Shown here: positions 1 to 14,100 of the stretch, piece after piece
How the letters are laid out: each line of letters begins with the position of its first letter
Position numbering within the stretch: the stretch's first letter is position 1
Origin: Mauremys mutica
Taxonomy: Eukaryota; Chordata; Testudines; Geoemydidae
NCBI RefSeq assembly: GCF_020497125.1
Contig: NC_059081.1
Span: 13,381,105 to 13,445,104, forward strand
Length of the DNA stretch: 64,000 nt
Reading direction: 5' to 3'
Notes under the pieces: generated by a model
The model's database searches: none
Told to the model about the DNA's origin: nothing
What the model saw: the letters and a program-made list of their open reading frames with translations, nothing else
Program-made: the position numbers and the translations under genes

Positions 1-188
1 TGGATTATGGGTTGTTGGCATTTCAATGTGCAATGGTCCTCGGCTCAGATGGGCGCTTAGATGTTCTCCTGGAAGTTAAAGACTCTTTGGGCTTTAACCC
101 AGAAGCCTACGGAAAGCTGTAATAGGTCTAGCCATGTGCATGATTTCCTTTGTTTGTTGTTTGAATACATCATGCATAAGGCTACGTT

Positions 189-552
189 TATGTCATGGAG
201 CTCATGGAAGACACGGAATCTGTGACTTCCAGAGACCTCCGAGACATTCTCTGCTTCAACCCAAGGAGCTGTGAGACTCTGGAGCTGGCAGCCAGCGGGG
301 CCCTGGCAGGGTTCCAGCGACAGGTGACAGCAGCGACAGGGGGCTCCCTGCAAGTTTCCAGCAACAGGTGACAGACTTCTGAGGGGGCCCTCCTCAGGGA
401 TCCAGCGATGGGAGACAGCCTTGCGCGGGGAGAGGGCGCTTCGGGCGAGCAGCTGGGGGTATTCCAGACAGGTCACAGCTTCCGTGAATTTTTGTTTATT
501 GCCCGTGACATGTCCGTGACTTTTACAAAAAAAAACCATGACAAAATCTTAG
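189..552 (-). repeat. Turtle-type interspersed repeat, class uncertain
   Basis: Read on the minus strand it begins with a T-rich stretch then GTCACGGACATGTCACGGGC, a segment I associate with a high-copy turtle repeat. The middle has imperfect tandem CCAGCGACAGGTGACAG-like units. The 160-residue minus ORF across it has no protein features and is a product of the repeat. Confidence 0.5.
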
Positions 553-634
553 CCTTAATCATGCTTTTAGCCCTTTAGCACAAACATTTGTAAGACAGCT
601 ACCACTGCAGCATTTAAATAAGGGGAGAGTGTGT

Positions 635-845
635 TTCCAAATGGATAGAGCACTGGACACAGGCTAAGGAGATGTGGGTTCTATTCCTGGCTCTACCACT
701 GGCCTGTTGGATGACTCTGGGCAAGTCACTTAGTCTCACAGTTTCCCCATCTGTAAAATTGGGATAAATATACTAACCTCCTTTGTTAAGCGCTTTGAGA
801 TCTACTGATTAAGAGGGCTATATGAGAGCTGGGTATTGTCATTAA
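635..845 (+). mobile_element. MIR-like tRNA-derived SINE
   Basis: Contains the MIR-type core and tail: GACTCTGGGCAAGTCACTTA, GTTTCCCCATCTGTAAAATT, GGGATAAATA. It lies in the CFAP221 intron downstream of exon 15. Confidence 0.7.
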
Positions 846-852
846 TAAGTAT

Positions 853-2104
853 CTTGTTAGATGGTCTCACCGACTCTTTGTAAATGGGGGTTAACCTATA
901 TCAGTGTCAGAGCTAGTCTGTTTCTTCATGTGATATTGTTGTATATCTCTTATCCCATGCACCCTGCAAGATCAGTCTCTCCCCTGGAGGAATCCTGCCA
1001 GTTATGTGCAGGAGGACTCCATTTGTGTGATTTTTCATCTGCATCTGTGTCTCTACAGCAATTTAAAATAAAGGGCACATCTTCAACTACTCTTGAAATG
1101 GGATAAAGGTTCCAAGCCCAACACTGCCCTTACTTATAAAGTTGCAACTCCCAGGGAGGTCAATGGTATCTTTACTGTAATCTTTAAAGAATCTTACAGA
1201 GTGAAATCTGTCTTAAGGGACCCCGCAAGTGATGAACAAAACCAGATGATTAACGGAAGTTGCAGATGATCTGGTTCATATACAAACAGTGTGTAAATCC
1301 ATTCAATGATTCTGTATTGCAAGGAGCTCCAGACCTGCTGAACCATACAGACAGTTTTCAGATACAAACACATGATCTTAGAACAGAGCTCTCTAAAGAG
1401 TATTGGCCTTTAGAGATCTCTTTGTATTTGAGGACAAAAATTAATATGAGACAGGGAAATGACCTTTTTGTTGGTCAGAATGGTTAATGCACTGACTCTC
1501 GTCTATAATGTGCAGTGTGGGAATTCCTTCTTTATAGGAAACAAGAGTATAAGGTGTGTTACTAAGTGATACCAACATTTGGGGATATTTTTAGTAGCCT
1601 TACAGCCACTTATCTCATTCTGACTCTGCACTGTACTGTGCTGGGCATTGCTCAGCGTTAGGAGATCGTACAGAGTGCATATTTTAATGTAAACTTTAAA
1701 AAAGTTGAGGAAAATTATTGGGCAATAATAGTTTTTAACCAGCTGACTAGGGCAGGGACCTTGCTTTCATATGTATGTAAAGTCCTATGCACGTCTATGG
1801 TATTATAGAAAGAGCCTAGTATTTGGTATAACAGAACTAATACCATGATGTTTATACTTCTAGGGCCAGATCCTCAACTGATGTACATTGTCACAGTTCC
1901 ATCAACATCAATGGAGCTTCACCTACAGCAGCTGAAAATCTGGATCCAGCTTTTCAGGCCAAGTTCTCATTCACACTAATGCTTTTACCTTACTCTGGGT
2001 ATCATATTTATACCCACTTTAGGTAAAGTGGCCTGAGCGTAAATGAGAATCAGACCCTTCATTTCTAGTAACTGATTTGTTGCCACTATAACCAAGGGAC
2101 CTAC
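853..2104. other. CFAP221 intron, nothing else recognised
   Basis: AT-rich non-coding DNA between the SINE and exon 15. Part (about 1860-2060) resembles degraded interspersed repeat (TGGAGCTTCACC, AAATGAGAATCAGACCC), without family assignment. No further CFAP221 exon was found. Confidence 0.6.
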
Positions 2105-2163
2105 CAGTTCATCAGACCACTGAGGTGGATGGTAGGTTGGGAATCTGAAAGGTAATATGTGAT
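2105..2163 (-). CDS. CFAP221: CFAP221 coding exon 15 (last one in window)
   Basis: Residues 502-521 ([20 protein letters not shown]). A long pyrimidine-rich acceptor (ttgtctgtag) precedes it and CTG|gtaggt follows; phase 1 in, phase 0 out. Further exons were not found between 1 and 2104 and must lie outside the window. Confidence 0.82.
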
Positions 2164-5100
2164 CTACAGACAAGTTGAAAGCAACGCTCTTATGCTCTTC
2201 ATCCATAGCTGTTGAGCTGATGATTTTCAAACTGCTGTTTTCTGCCATGTGGAGAGAAAGAATCAAGATCTTGAAATAAATGTTAAGATATTCTCTCAAA
2301 AAGCAAACCAAACCACAGCACAGACTTTTAACTTCTTCCTAAGTCAGGATTTGCCCAGCCATTTTGATATAAATCGTAAGGTATTATTTCACAGGGGCTC
2401 TAGATGCCACATTTAAGAGCAGACTTGGAAGCATTTGATTTTTATTGGTAAATGTTGGTAAACATCAATTTCACTGGAAAAACACAATCTGAAAAAAATA
2501 TTTCCATCAATAATATTCTAAAATTTACAGATAGGAGGAAGAAAAATGCTGTTTGAGAACATATTAGTTTGATTTAAGGATATTTACTTTGTATATTTTG
2601 ACCTGTGATGTTGACAATTTGTATTTTAACATTTATAAAACTTTAACGTTCAAATCTGTGCCTGCTGTCATTAAATAGTTAATATCTGTCTCCCACTATT
2701 GTCTGACTCACCCCCATTATTTCCCACAACTGTGAAAATTAAAATTGATAAAATTAAAAAAGGTAACAATAAACATTGACATTATCCATCAAAATGATAA
2801 AACAACAAAAATCTAACTCTGCCAAGCCCATTTAAGAGGAGGCAGGCACAGTACTGGGATTGCTGGGTCAATTCAATGACAAGCCATTCCCAACTCGCTC
2901 TTCTCTAACAGTAGAATTTTTGCCCACTTGTTTCCCTTCTCTGCAAAGGTTGTCTTGTCTGTTTCTGCTCATGCTGCAGGGCATATATTTAAGTCCACAG
3001 ATGCACCTAAGAATCCTTTGCACTGGCTGCCACAGCATCTCAGCTTTAATGTACCAATGGAATTACTGTGATGGGTTTTGGGGAACTGGAATTGCCCACT
3101 GCAGAAAAAAAGAACTTCCTTTGGGAAAGGAAATGACATGGACAATGGACAAGGTGGGTTGCCAAACAGGGTGGGTAAGCAGGAAGGAGAGAGTGGTGAA
3201 GGAAGAGACTAAAATTCCATCATCACTTAGGACATTGATGCACCCCAGAGCTGGCCTTGTCTTGGACAGCTCAATGGTTTATCAAAGGCTTATTTCATTT
3301 CCCCGTTGTTATAAAATGAGTAGCGTTTCTGTACTACCGCTTCCATTTCACTATGAGGAAATGATCCACTGCTGTTCTCTGCTTATCAAGAGCCAAGACC
3401 GATGTCACTGGCAAGCATCTGTTCAGAAACAGTGACAGGAGACAAAAGGAGCAGCACTGGATGGATGGCTTTGTATTTTCTAGTCCCACCCCCTCCGGGT
3501 TTTACTGCACCAAGTTCAAGCATCCTGACCTCATCACCTTCAAGATCCTTTCTCAACTCTGTCCCTCCCTTTTTGTCCTCGCTCACCTCTTATCATGTTG
3601 TCTCCCGGCTCTCCTGCTCCACCAATGATACCAGCCTTGTCCACCGGTTTGCCTGCTTCTCAGGCAAACATCTCCACACCTAGCACCCTACCCTTTATGC
3701 ATGGAACACCTTCACTGAGTTGATCCCTATGGTCAATGCCGTCTCCCCTTTCAAGTCCCTCTTCAAGACCCACTCCTTACTTAATGCCTAAAAATAACTG
3801 CCCAGCTAATAATAGATAAGCTTCCAGGCTCTCAAGGATCGTTAAGTTGTTTTTTAATGCCGGTAAATATGTGTATCAAAATCATACATATTTCGACTAT
3901 ACCATTTCCAATTCCCATCACAAGATTGCAGGCTCTTGGGACTGTCTTTGTAGGTGTGTGTGCATGAGCTATACCTAACACATTGTGGGTGCTATTGGAA
4001 TAACCACAATAAATTGAGATGAACTAAAATGCAAATATCTTGTCCTACACTTTACCTGATACAGAGCTTTCTTCATCACTATGCTCTTTGATGTCCCTCT
4101 CTAGTCCACGGAACAAAAGTAATACACGATTTAGCCGCCACTGAATCAGGACCTAGGATAATTATTTAAAGTTTTCAAGTTAATATTAAGTTGAATACTC
4201 TACAATTTACATTTATATTGACATCCGGTACTGACAGCTTTATTTATTCCTCACAGGTCACTTGGACTTCAGTTGAAAGGAGTTTTTTGATGTATTGCAT
4301 AATTTTTGTCCCAGGATATTTCTGTGTGTTTGGGTTTTTTTGGAAGTGTGGCAGGATGCATGTATTTGCTGCATATATTTTGACTAAAGACCAGCTAGCT
4401 GTGACATTACATATATAAAATAGAAGACTGAACAGGTGGCTGTACTGTCAATTTAAATACAGATTGTAAATATAAGCCTTCATCCTGTAACAGGATCCAT
4501 GTGAAGGCAAAGATCTGCCCATGAGGATCCTATTGCAGGACAGGACCATGGATGTGTTATTGCCCCTGTAGAGCAATGAAGTCTTAACATGCACTTGTCT
4601 GCACTTTACACAACATTATGAAGTAGCAGCACAGAGTCATAGGTTTTAGCAACAGAAGAGTCCATTTGAGCTCCTATATAACACACACCATAGAATTTCA
4701 CCCAGTTACCCATGCACTGAGCCTAATAACACATTGTAGATGAGCGGACTCACCCCTGCAGCGCCTCCTGCTGGTGACTCCTGGGAATTAGCTCATTCCA
4801 GCTCCAGAACGCCCTCTGCAGGCCTGTGATCCGCCTTCCCTCTTGGCCGCCGTGTCCCTCCCTGGACCCGATACCCTTTTAACTGGGGTGGTGCCCCTGG
4901 CAGTAACCCCTTTCTCTCAGGGTCTCCCCTCCCCAGGAAACCCCAGCCCTCTATCCCCACCTCGCCTCAGTATATGGCTACTGCCAGTCATTGTCTAGCC
5001 CCTGCACCCTGGGGCACACTGCAGTATCAGCCTACTCCTCACTGGCAAGGTTGGGTTTGGACCTGCTGCCTTTGCCTACCCCGGGCTGCCCTCTGTAACC

Positions 5101-8100
5101 CCCAGTACCCGTTGGCCTTGTGCTAGGCCACAGCCTGGGGCTTTCCAGGCTGGAGCTCCCCAGCTCCTCTGCCTTTCCCCAGCCCTGCTCCAGTCAGGTA
5201 CCCTGTCTCCAGCTCCCTGCAGCCAGGCCCTTCTCCCTCTACAGGCAGAGGGAGACTATCTCTGGGCCTCTGGCTCACAGCCTTTTATAGCGATCAGCTG
5301 GGCCTGATTGGGGCATGACCCAGCTGTGGCTACTTCCCCAGTCGGCTTAGCTTTTCCCTGCCAAGCCCTCTTCCTGGCTGTTTTAAGCCCTTCAGGGCAG
5401 GAGCAGGGGACCACCCTGCTACACTCGTGTTTCACTAAAGCATATATTCCAACAAGGGATCCAATCTTGAGCTGAAGACATCAAGAGATGGAGAACCTAC
5501 ACTGGCCATTGCATTCAGATTTATGGGAAATGAATGGTAGAACTGCAGGGTAATATTTAAATCCAAACAGATAACTTTTCATTGATTTGATTTTTAGTTT
5601 CACCAAAAAAAAAATTTCTTCGAATTTGGTTTTGCAAAAGTTATCGGTTTGTTTGTTTACAAATTCTAAATTTAGAGCCTTTAACATTTTATCTTTGTTT
5701 AACATTGATTTATTCTAATAGTGGCTTATTGATTTTTTATTAAACCATTTATTTTCTGGAAAGGCTGTGGCACATTTATGACAAACAGTGAAACCAATGG
5801 GCTAACTGTGTAGGTTCCTTGAAGATGGCAAACTAAATCGGTGTGTTTTTTTGTGTGTTTCCCAAGACATGTTGCTATTACACTGCATTTTGGTTGTTCA
5901 CGTTACCCGGCGAGCTGCTTGCTGAAACCGTCTTAGAATCCTGTGTCTGTTGGCCCAAGGGTCGTTAAGGAGGAGGTCAAACTTGGGCTGGACACTTGGA
6001 CACTGCATAGCACACAGAAAGTGAAAATATAGGTTATAATTGTTTTAATTAGATAGTGGAGGAATATCTAGCACTCATTCCATGGACTGAACCCATACAA
6101 TATTTTCTAACATTGAGGTTATACCATGTAAAAATGTCCAGTCAAATAATAAACTAATTCTGGTCCTAGGCCATATCACACTCTCAGTTTTTAAACTGAA
6201 ATTCTCATTAATGGGTTCATTGGGAGGCCACTGTTAAATATTCAGAGACACAATATGCTCTCCTGTTGTGCTAGTGTAAACCTGAAGAAACTCCACTGAA
6301 GTAAGGCAGGAACACTACATAAATGTAACCAATTAGTGGTAGAACAGGGGTGAAAATGACAGGCCAGATCCTGATCTCCTTGATACCTGTGTAAATCTAA
6401 TCTAACATAATTTATCTTATGGATGTTAGGGCCAAAATCTGGTCTCATTTAAATCAATGACAAAACTCCTTTTCCGTTCAGTGCAAGCTGGTTTGGCCCT
6501 TACTCCAGATATAAACTGGTGGAACTGAGATCAGAATTTGGCCTGATATCCTATTGTAGATCCTACAAGAGTACAGATACCCAAGGGTAATGACATTGGC
6601 TGAGTAAGTTCACCATAGGGTGAAACATTTAAAGAAAAGGGTGCGATCAACCAGAAATCCTATAGGTCCAATGGTAGTGAGCAAATTGCTCCCAGGAGAA
6701 CCTTCATAAACAAGCAACCTGCACCTCAGGTTGGGCCTACACGTCATCCTTTATAGCAGTGGTCCCCAGCCTTTTTCGTCTGACGGGCGCCAGATGATGA
6801 GCCATGGAGGACCGTGGTGGCAGACGAGCATCCACCGAAATTCCGCTGACAAGAGGCAATGTCAATAGGTGTCACCGCCAAAATGCTGCCGACAAGTAGT
6901 GTCATCCAGAGGTGTCGCCGCCGAAATACCACCGAAAATCGGCAGCATTTCGGCGGCTATGCCTCTGGATGATGCAGCTTGTCGATGGCATTTTGGCAGC
7001 TGCTCGTCCACTGGCCAGTACGTGGGCGCACTTAGATGCCCCAGTGGGCACTGCCTTGGGGACCCCTGCTTTATAGCAACAGCAGTATATAAATTACAGC
7101 TGATGCATCGGCCTGCATATTTGTGCATGCAGTGTTTCCCACACTGTGCTGTCCTATGTATACAGTGAGCAGCTGGTCCTAACATTCTAAAAGTAGCACT
7201 GAAAATGAAACACAAATATAAACGTTTTAGAGCTCTCAAATTAATAGGAAAAGCAAATGATGCCGAACAGCTAGGTATGCGGTATTAGCAGAATAGCCCA
7301 TGTGGACGTACCTGTTCGACAGACCGGATAAAACGTCTGAAAGAAACTTCCACTGTATTCCTTTGAAACTCTCTCTCTATAATGGGATCTCCCCTTTCAA
7401 TCTGGTTTGCCATCAGGGAGAAGGTCCACATTAGTGCAAAGTATTCAGTATGCTCGTTCGTCACTTATAGTTAATTACAACTGTAACATTCCACAACTGA
7501 ACTGGTAGACAAAATGCAGACTTGATACATTTCGGGGAGATGATGATCACTGCACTTTAGAAAGTCAAACTAAGTAATGTTCTGACTCTCAAGTCCAACT
7601 TCTGCAGCTACTATGTCACTGGAACACCCACTGAATTCAATGAGTGTAAGAGCCTGGGAGGACAGGTCCCATTTCAGGATAAGGGTTGGGGTCTCCAGAT
7701 CCCCAGCATGGTCAGGCATCAAGGAAGTGAGTTGCGCCCACTGCCTTCTCCCATGGCCCAATAAGAACAAAGGACCCACTTTTCTGTGCAGCAGAGACCA
7801 GCCGCTAGATGGGCTACAAAACCAACATAGCAGCAACTTCCAACCCTCAGCAGCACTGGACCAGGGAGCTCCTTCATTATCCTTCAGCATATTGGCTGCA
7901 GTTTTCCCACCTTCTATAACTTCCCACACTGCTTTTCATCTGCCACTGCTTTTAACGATACTCTTTCTATAGAAATCTTTCACATCACTGTTCAGTTAGT
8001 CGTTTGTGCTGACATCACTTAACTTCACCATGCTGTAAAAGCCATTCATGCTATTGGACTGAACGTTGATTCGTGCCTTTTAATTAATGGTGCCACTTTT

Positions 8101-11100
8101 CACCGGGCTACTGATGTTTGACTTTTCCATTGCTGCCATTTGGTTACCTTGTCCTGTCTTAAATTCCTCATTGTTGTATGAGTAACTTCCTCTGCCATTT
8201 GATTTAATGGTGCCTTTTGAGTTGCTCCTCGCTGCCAACTGATGTGACTCTCCCTACCTTGTTTCATTATGCCACCTGGGTTTGTCTTCCTGATCCTCAT
8301 TTCTGACCTCTCCCTCTCTCTCCTGTTCTCTTCCCCCATCCCAATGCCTCTCCCCTACTGTCCCATCTCCTGCACATGGCTAAATCCTTTATTCCCTTCC
8401 ATTCCAGGGCCATCTTCTCCGAATCTCATGCTCAACTATGTTTCCCTAAATCAGCTTAAACAAAACTTTTGAATGTATTAAACATTAAACAAATACATAT
8501 AAAAAAAGAGTGAAATCCAAAAGATGAGCATGCAGCTAATGAAGCATCCTTATTTTATATTACTGTATGCCTCATTTTACTTCCTGTTCCTCCTTTGTTT
8601 TAATTCACATAGTTGTGTCTGATGTTAGGGCATGAGCCTGCAAACACATATGTGAATAATGTAATCACATGAGGAGGCCCATTGATATTCATAAAAAGAA
8701 CAGGAAAACTGTCAATTGATATTCATGTGAATAACGTTATTCCCATCTGAGAGTATTTACAGGGATGGGCTCAGGTCTCATAGGCTGTAAGCTGTTTACA
8801 GGCCAAAGGCCAAGTTTTTCCTATGTTCTGTGCAAAGCCATGCACATACAAGGCATTGTATAAATAGTAATAACAATAATAAGGGTTGGGAATAATATGT
8901 GAGGGAATTAGCATCACTAACACTGGTATGTATCAACCTATTTAATAAAGCCAGCAGCCTTCACAAACAGGGTATTGGTTCATTAGTCAGTTTTATTTAG
9001 TCCAAAAGTATAAATCTGATTTAAAAAATGCAGAACAAACAGTGAAGGCTAACCTTGTATTGCTCTTCTTCCTGCTGTCGTTCTTCGATAATCTCTCTCT
9101 TAAATTTCATAGAAATTGGATCTTTACCTGTATGAACTTGCCTGCATTTACAGTAGAGATGAGAAAAATCCTTGATGCAACATGCTGTTTGCTTTATTTA
9201 AAAGATAATGGACCTAACAGTCCTCTTTCTAAGGCTTCTATCCAGCAAATCCTTTGATTTAAATGGGACCACTCGTGTGTTTAAAGTTAAGTATGTGCTT
9301 AAATACTTTGCTTGGGGCCTTACACTCTTTTTTAAACACAGGTGTAATTCCACTGACTTAATTTAACTCAGTGTGAGCTTGATTCTATACTCACTGAAGT
9401 TAATAGTAAAGCTCCCATTTACTTTATTGGTGCAGGATGAGGACAAATGAGAGTGGAATCTTGACCGTGTTCAGCAGCTTTCTTGCTGAATGGCAGTCAT
9501 AATAAAATCACTGTGCTTATTGGCTACTACTACTAACTACTTATCAGATTCCTCTAAGGAAAAAGAATGTGAATAGAATAAAAGCAACTTATTTGTTAAA
9601 TTAATCTACCATGATTGGAAATGGTGGTTTTAAGCATGAATAAACTTTGCTTGCTTTATTCAGAAAAGTCATATTTAAATAAATCTTACTGCGGTCTGTT
9701 ATAAAAATGAATAATTAACACTCACCACTTAAGTTGATTTGCTGCTTCTTCCTGAATATCTTGTTTGACTTTTAGTTCAAATACAGCTTCCTTCATCTGT
9801 CTTGTTTTTGCACCTTCATTACCTTGGTACAGGACTGTGGACGAGAGCAGATAATTATTCCACCACATCTCAAACCAGAATTCTGTGTAAAATGAAAATA
9901 CATTTTTGATGGGAAAACCTGACCGCTGCAATAATTGAGCTTATTAATCAAAAGAAAGGTTAAGGTGACATTTTCTTCAGAAACTAGGGTCATATTATGC
10001 CATCCGTTTTGAAGCCAAGCTCTCCACCTGAAATCATCATGGAGTTCTGTTAAAAATTAAAAAGCAAGATAAGGCCCCTCAAATTTATTTTATTTTGGAT
10101 TGTTTCATTACGTTACCTTCTTTCAATTGTTTAATCTTTAATTTGCCAGGCTCTTGAATCAAAACTGTTGCCACAGCATAGGGATTTGACAAATCTGCTG
10201 GGAATCGCAGGTTTTGGTATTCAATCTCCTGTGTGATAAAAATTAATAGGAAGAAATAAATTGTGTGTGTGATGTTTAGGTATAAGGAATAGTATCATCA
10301 CCTGGAGGTACTTTTGGTGAGTAGTTCTCTGTACCTTTACTTTCTGAATTTGACTGGATTGTGGATGCTTTAAATGGTCTTTTCTCCGTACCACTTGTTT
10401 TCCTAGTGACACTGTTTTCTTCTCTGAGAGAGTTTTATGTGTTTTAAATTCTTCCTTTCTAGATTTCAGAAGAAAAGACACAACTTTAATCAGTATTCTG
10501 AGAGTTGAGTAGGAGCCCACCACATGCCTGTCTGTGCCTTCTAGATATACACGAAGATTGTGATAGTGTCTCTCAAATTACAGTGATGAGCACATAACTT
10601 CCTAATCCTGCTACTTCACAATTCCCAGGAAGGATGAGAGATGTCCCAAAATATCTTATTGCTCCTTTGCTTCTGAAGGCCTTGGTGATTAGAGTGCTGA
10701 TTGCATCTCAATCGGTGGAACAATATGTGGTGGAATGCTGTATGTTATTTTTAATTCATTAAAGTTTCACTTAACGCAGTCTAGTTGCACTTTAAGCAGA
10801 ATGATGTGTAATCAAGATATTTGGTGCATTTGAATAACACAGTCTAAGTAGCATGGCAAAATAGCATGAAATCTTGTTTCATTAAGGTATTTTTAAAACA
10901 GAAATGGGCAAAAATATTCAAAGATAAATCAATCACACATACATTAAACCCCCATGGGGCGTTGATGTTCCTGTGAATACACATACATAGGGTTTAGAGT
11001 TAAACTGTGCAATCCACAACTGCATTTTCATCTGTGCTGTTCCATATTCAAATGGTGCATATTTAACAACCACATCCACTTTCCCACTGCCTGGAATTAT

Positions 11101-14100
11101 TCCTGTACATGGGAACAAAATACATTCCATTTACACTGAAATCATGGGAGCACTCTACTTCTGAGTAAGCCCAATAAAATGTGCTGAAATGGATAATGGT
11201 CTACATATTTAAGAGTAACCAGGGTTTCTGGGTGTCCCAATTTAATCCACACATGTGCTAGAATCCTAGTATTAGTTTCATCTGAAGGTAAGAATGAAAA
11301 TCCATCCAAGTCAAGTAAATTTTAAAACCGTTTCACAGTTAATATTCAGAAATAAAGGCCAGATTATATCCTTAGGGCTGCTCTTCACTGGGAAATTAGG
11401 TCATGTTAGAACATGACCTTGAGGAGCCATGTTAATTAAAATGTTAAACATGATTTAGCAGTTAGTGTATACAGAGACCTTCATACTTAAAATGCTCATG
11501 GGTAAGCCCTATTGGAAACAGAGACTTAAGCATGTCCATGACACCATGTTTAAAAAGGGTAGTCCCATTTATACCATGCTTAACATCATGTTAACTAACA
11601 TGACTTCACAAGGAGTGTTCTAACATGACCTAATTTTGCAGTGGAATGAAGCTTTATGTTGAAGAGTAATTAGGTAAATTAAGCCCTGGTCTACACTGGG
11701 CGGGGAGGTTTGATCTAAGTTATGCAACTTCAGCTACGTGAATAACATAGCTGAAGTTGATGTACTTAGATCGACTTACTGTGGTGTCTTCACCGCAATG
11801 AGTCGACTCCTGCCGCTCCCCCATCGACTCTGCCTGCACCTCTTGTGGCGCTGGAGTACAGGAGTTGACGGTAGAGTGCTAGGGGGTTGATTTAGCGTGT
11901 TTAGACTAGACACGATAAATTGATCCCTGCTGGATCGATCGCTGTCCACCGATCTGGTGGGTAGTGTAGACATACCCTAAAAGGCGTAAGGTGCTACTCA
12001 ATATGGGCAAGGATATCAAAGTCTGTCCCTAAATTTGCAAGATGTTTCCCTTTATTGTTCTATAAGAGCTAATGTTATTACAAGAAGATGAAAATTTTCA
12101 GTTGCTGTCTGTGTCTCTACCCGCTTAGCTCTTACTATCTTCTTACTGTCATTTTTTCCATTTGCAAGGACAGAGAAACTGAGGATACTAAGTCTGTCCC
12201 TTTGGATTTGGGAAAGCAAGACTTTGTTGCTGTCATATTGTAACTAATGAATATTTTGGATCTAGTTCTAGGAATGGAGAATAGTTTAATTCTCCTGGAA
12301 TTTATTCTACACAGCACTGCTGGGAACAAATCCAGACCATCTGTTACATTTCCAATACCCATTTGTCTGACATGATGCTTTCCTCTACTGGAAAAAGATG
12401 TAACAAACAAGTGGATAACTAAGTAAAGAAGAGAATGCTCTTTTGTTGGAGCATCATGTAGATCATTTAGAGAAGAGAAGCTCTAACTTTCCTACATGCC
12501 TAATTGAAAGCGTGTGCGGAAAGTAGCTGTGACACTACACTGTGATTCAGATGGTCTAACTTGAAGGAGTTAAGTGGTATCTCCTTCCTATTGTTTCCAT
12601 TGATGAGTTTTATTAAACTGAATATTTAACAAGATATAGGATGTCATTCATATCACAGTATAACGGGAGATGGGTATATTTTTCAAAAGTACCTAAGTGA
12701 CTTAGGAATCTAAGTCCCATTTTCAGAATGACTTAGGCACTGAGGGCCAGATTTACAAAGATCTTTAGCTGCCTAAAGATGCACATGGATGCCCAGTGGG
12801 ATTTACAAAGGCACCTAAGTGAGTTAGGCACCTAAGTCCCATTGATTTTCAATGGGAGTTGGGCACCTAACCTGTATACATGCTTTTGGAAATCCCACTA
12901 GGTGCCTATCTGCATCTTTAGGCACCGCTGCATATGTAACTTCACACTACAAAAAAACCAGCTGAGTGTATGGTATCTTTGTTTGACTCATAATGGTCTG
13001 CCTCTTCTGCATATGCAGATACATGACAATATGTGACTAAATGACATCCAAATGCTGTGTGCTCAGCACCTGTCTCCTGTAAAACCCATACTGCCTGATT
13101 CTCAGTTATGCTAGGCCTCTTTATACGGCTATAGAAGTACAAAGTGGTGCTGAAGTGGCTCTAAATTACTCTGCCATGATGCAGCTGTATATCATATGCA
13201 GATTACATAATGCAGTCATCTATCATATGCAGATCACTAGATTTGTTACTGACCCTGGTATATTAATAATCTTATTAGTTTTTTCTGATATTTTTAATGA
13301 AGCAAAGACCAGCATGGCTGCTTTTTTGTTAGTTTCTCTTTCTCTCTTTGCATCATCAATAATATCAAACGCCATGTGCAGAGTTGCGCCCCTGGCCTTT
13401 ATTAGTGGCTAGATTTCTTGAGCAGGATGAGCTAATTATCTGTTGGAATTAGCTGTGTTATACCAAAATAGTGGCTATTAACTCCTCTGAAAACTTGCTT
13501 TAGAAGACAAACCTTCCAGATCCTATTCATTCTACATCACCCAAAGAAGACTTATGCTACAAAGGAAAGATATATACTAGCTGCATAACAGTTTGACCTT
13601 CCATCAAAGTTGCTTGTTTGTTTTTCTATATGCATGTGTGGGGCTATGTTTCAACTGAACAGTCTGGGTTTAACTGCAAACTTTTGGGGGCAGGGACTGT
13701 ATCTTCTAATGTGCATTTCTGAACAGCACTGAGCACACAGTCATAAATAATAGGACTCAGCAAACAATTATTTGGATGTTTAGAGCTTTAAACAGATGTG
13801 GTCTACCTGAGATTGGCTGAATGGTAAAGGCTTTGTGAGGCTGAATGTAATCGATATGGAATTCAAACTCTATGGGACAGCTGCACTGCAAAGGGATCAC
13901 ATACTCCTTGCTGTAAAAGAAGAAAGGAAGAATTGTGAAAGAAAAATTAGTAATAATTATAATCAGTGACTACAGGCTCACGTCTGGAAAATGACATTTT
14001 CTCCATCTAGTGCATGCATTGCAAGATATAGGAGTCATGGAGATGGACTACCTAATTTTAAAAACATAGTCATTTTCGATAGTTACACAACAACGATGTC

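Noticed and set aside
57..539. 160-residue minus-strand ORF
   Set aside because: Coincides with a high-copy interspersed repeat including its T-rich end; not a gene.
2860..3435. 191-residue plus-strand ORF
   Set aside because: Inside a CFAP221 intron, with no recognisable domain and irregular composition; most likely chance.
4056..4100. A 45-bp version of CFAP221 exon 14 using an internal TAG acceptor
   Set aside because: The longer exon to 4152 has a better acceptor, keeps phase 0 with exon 13 and adds conserved-looking [12 protein letters not shown].
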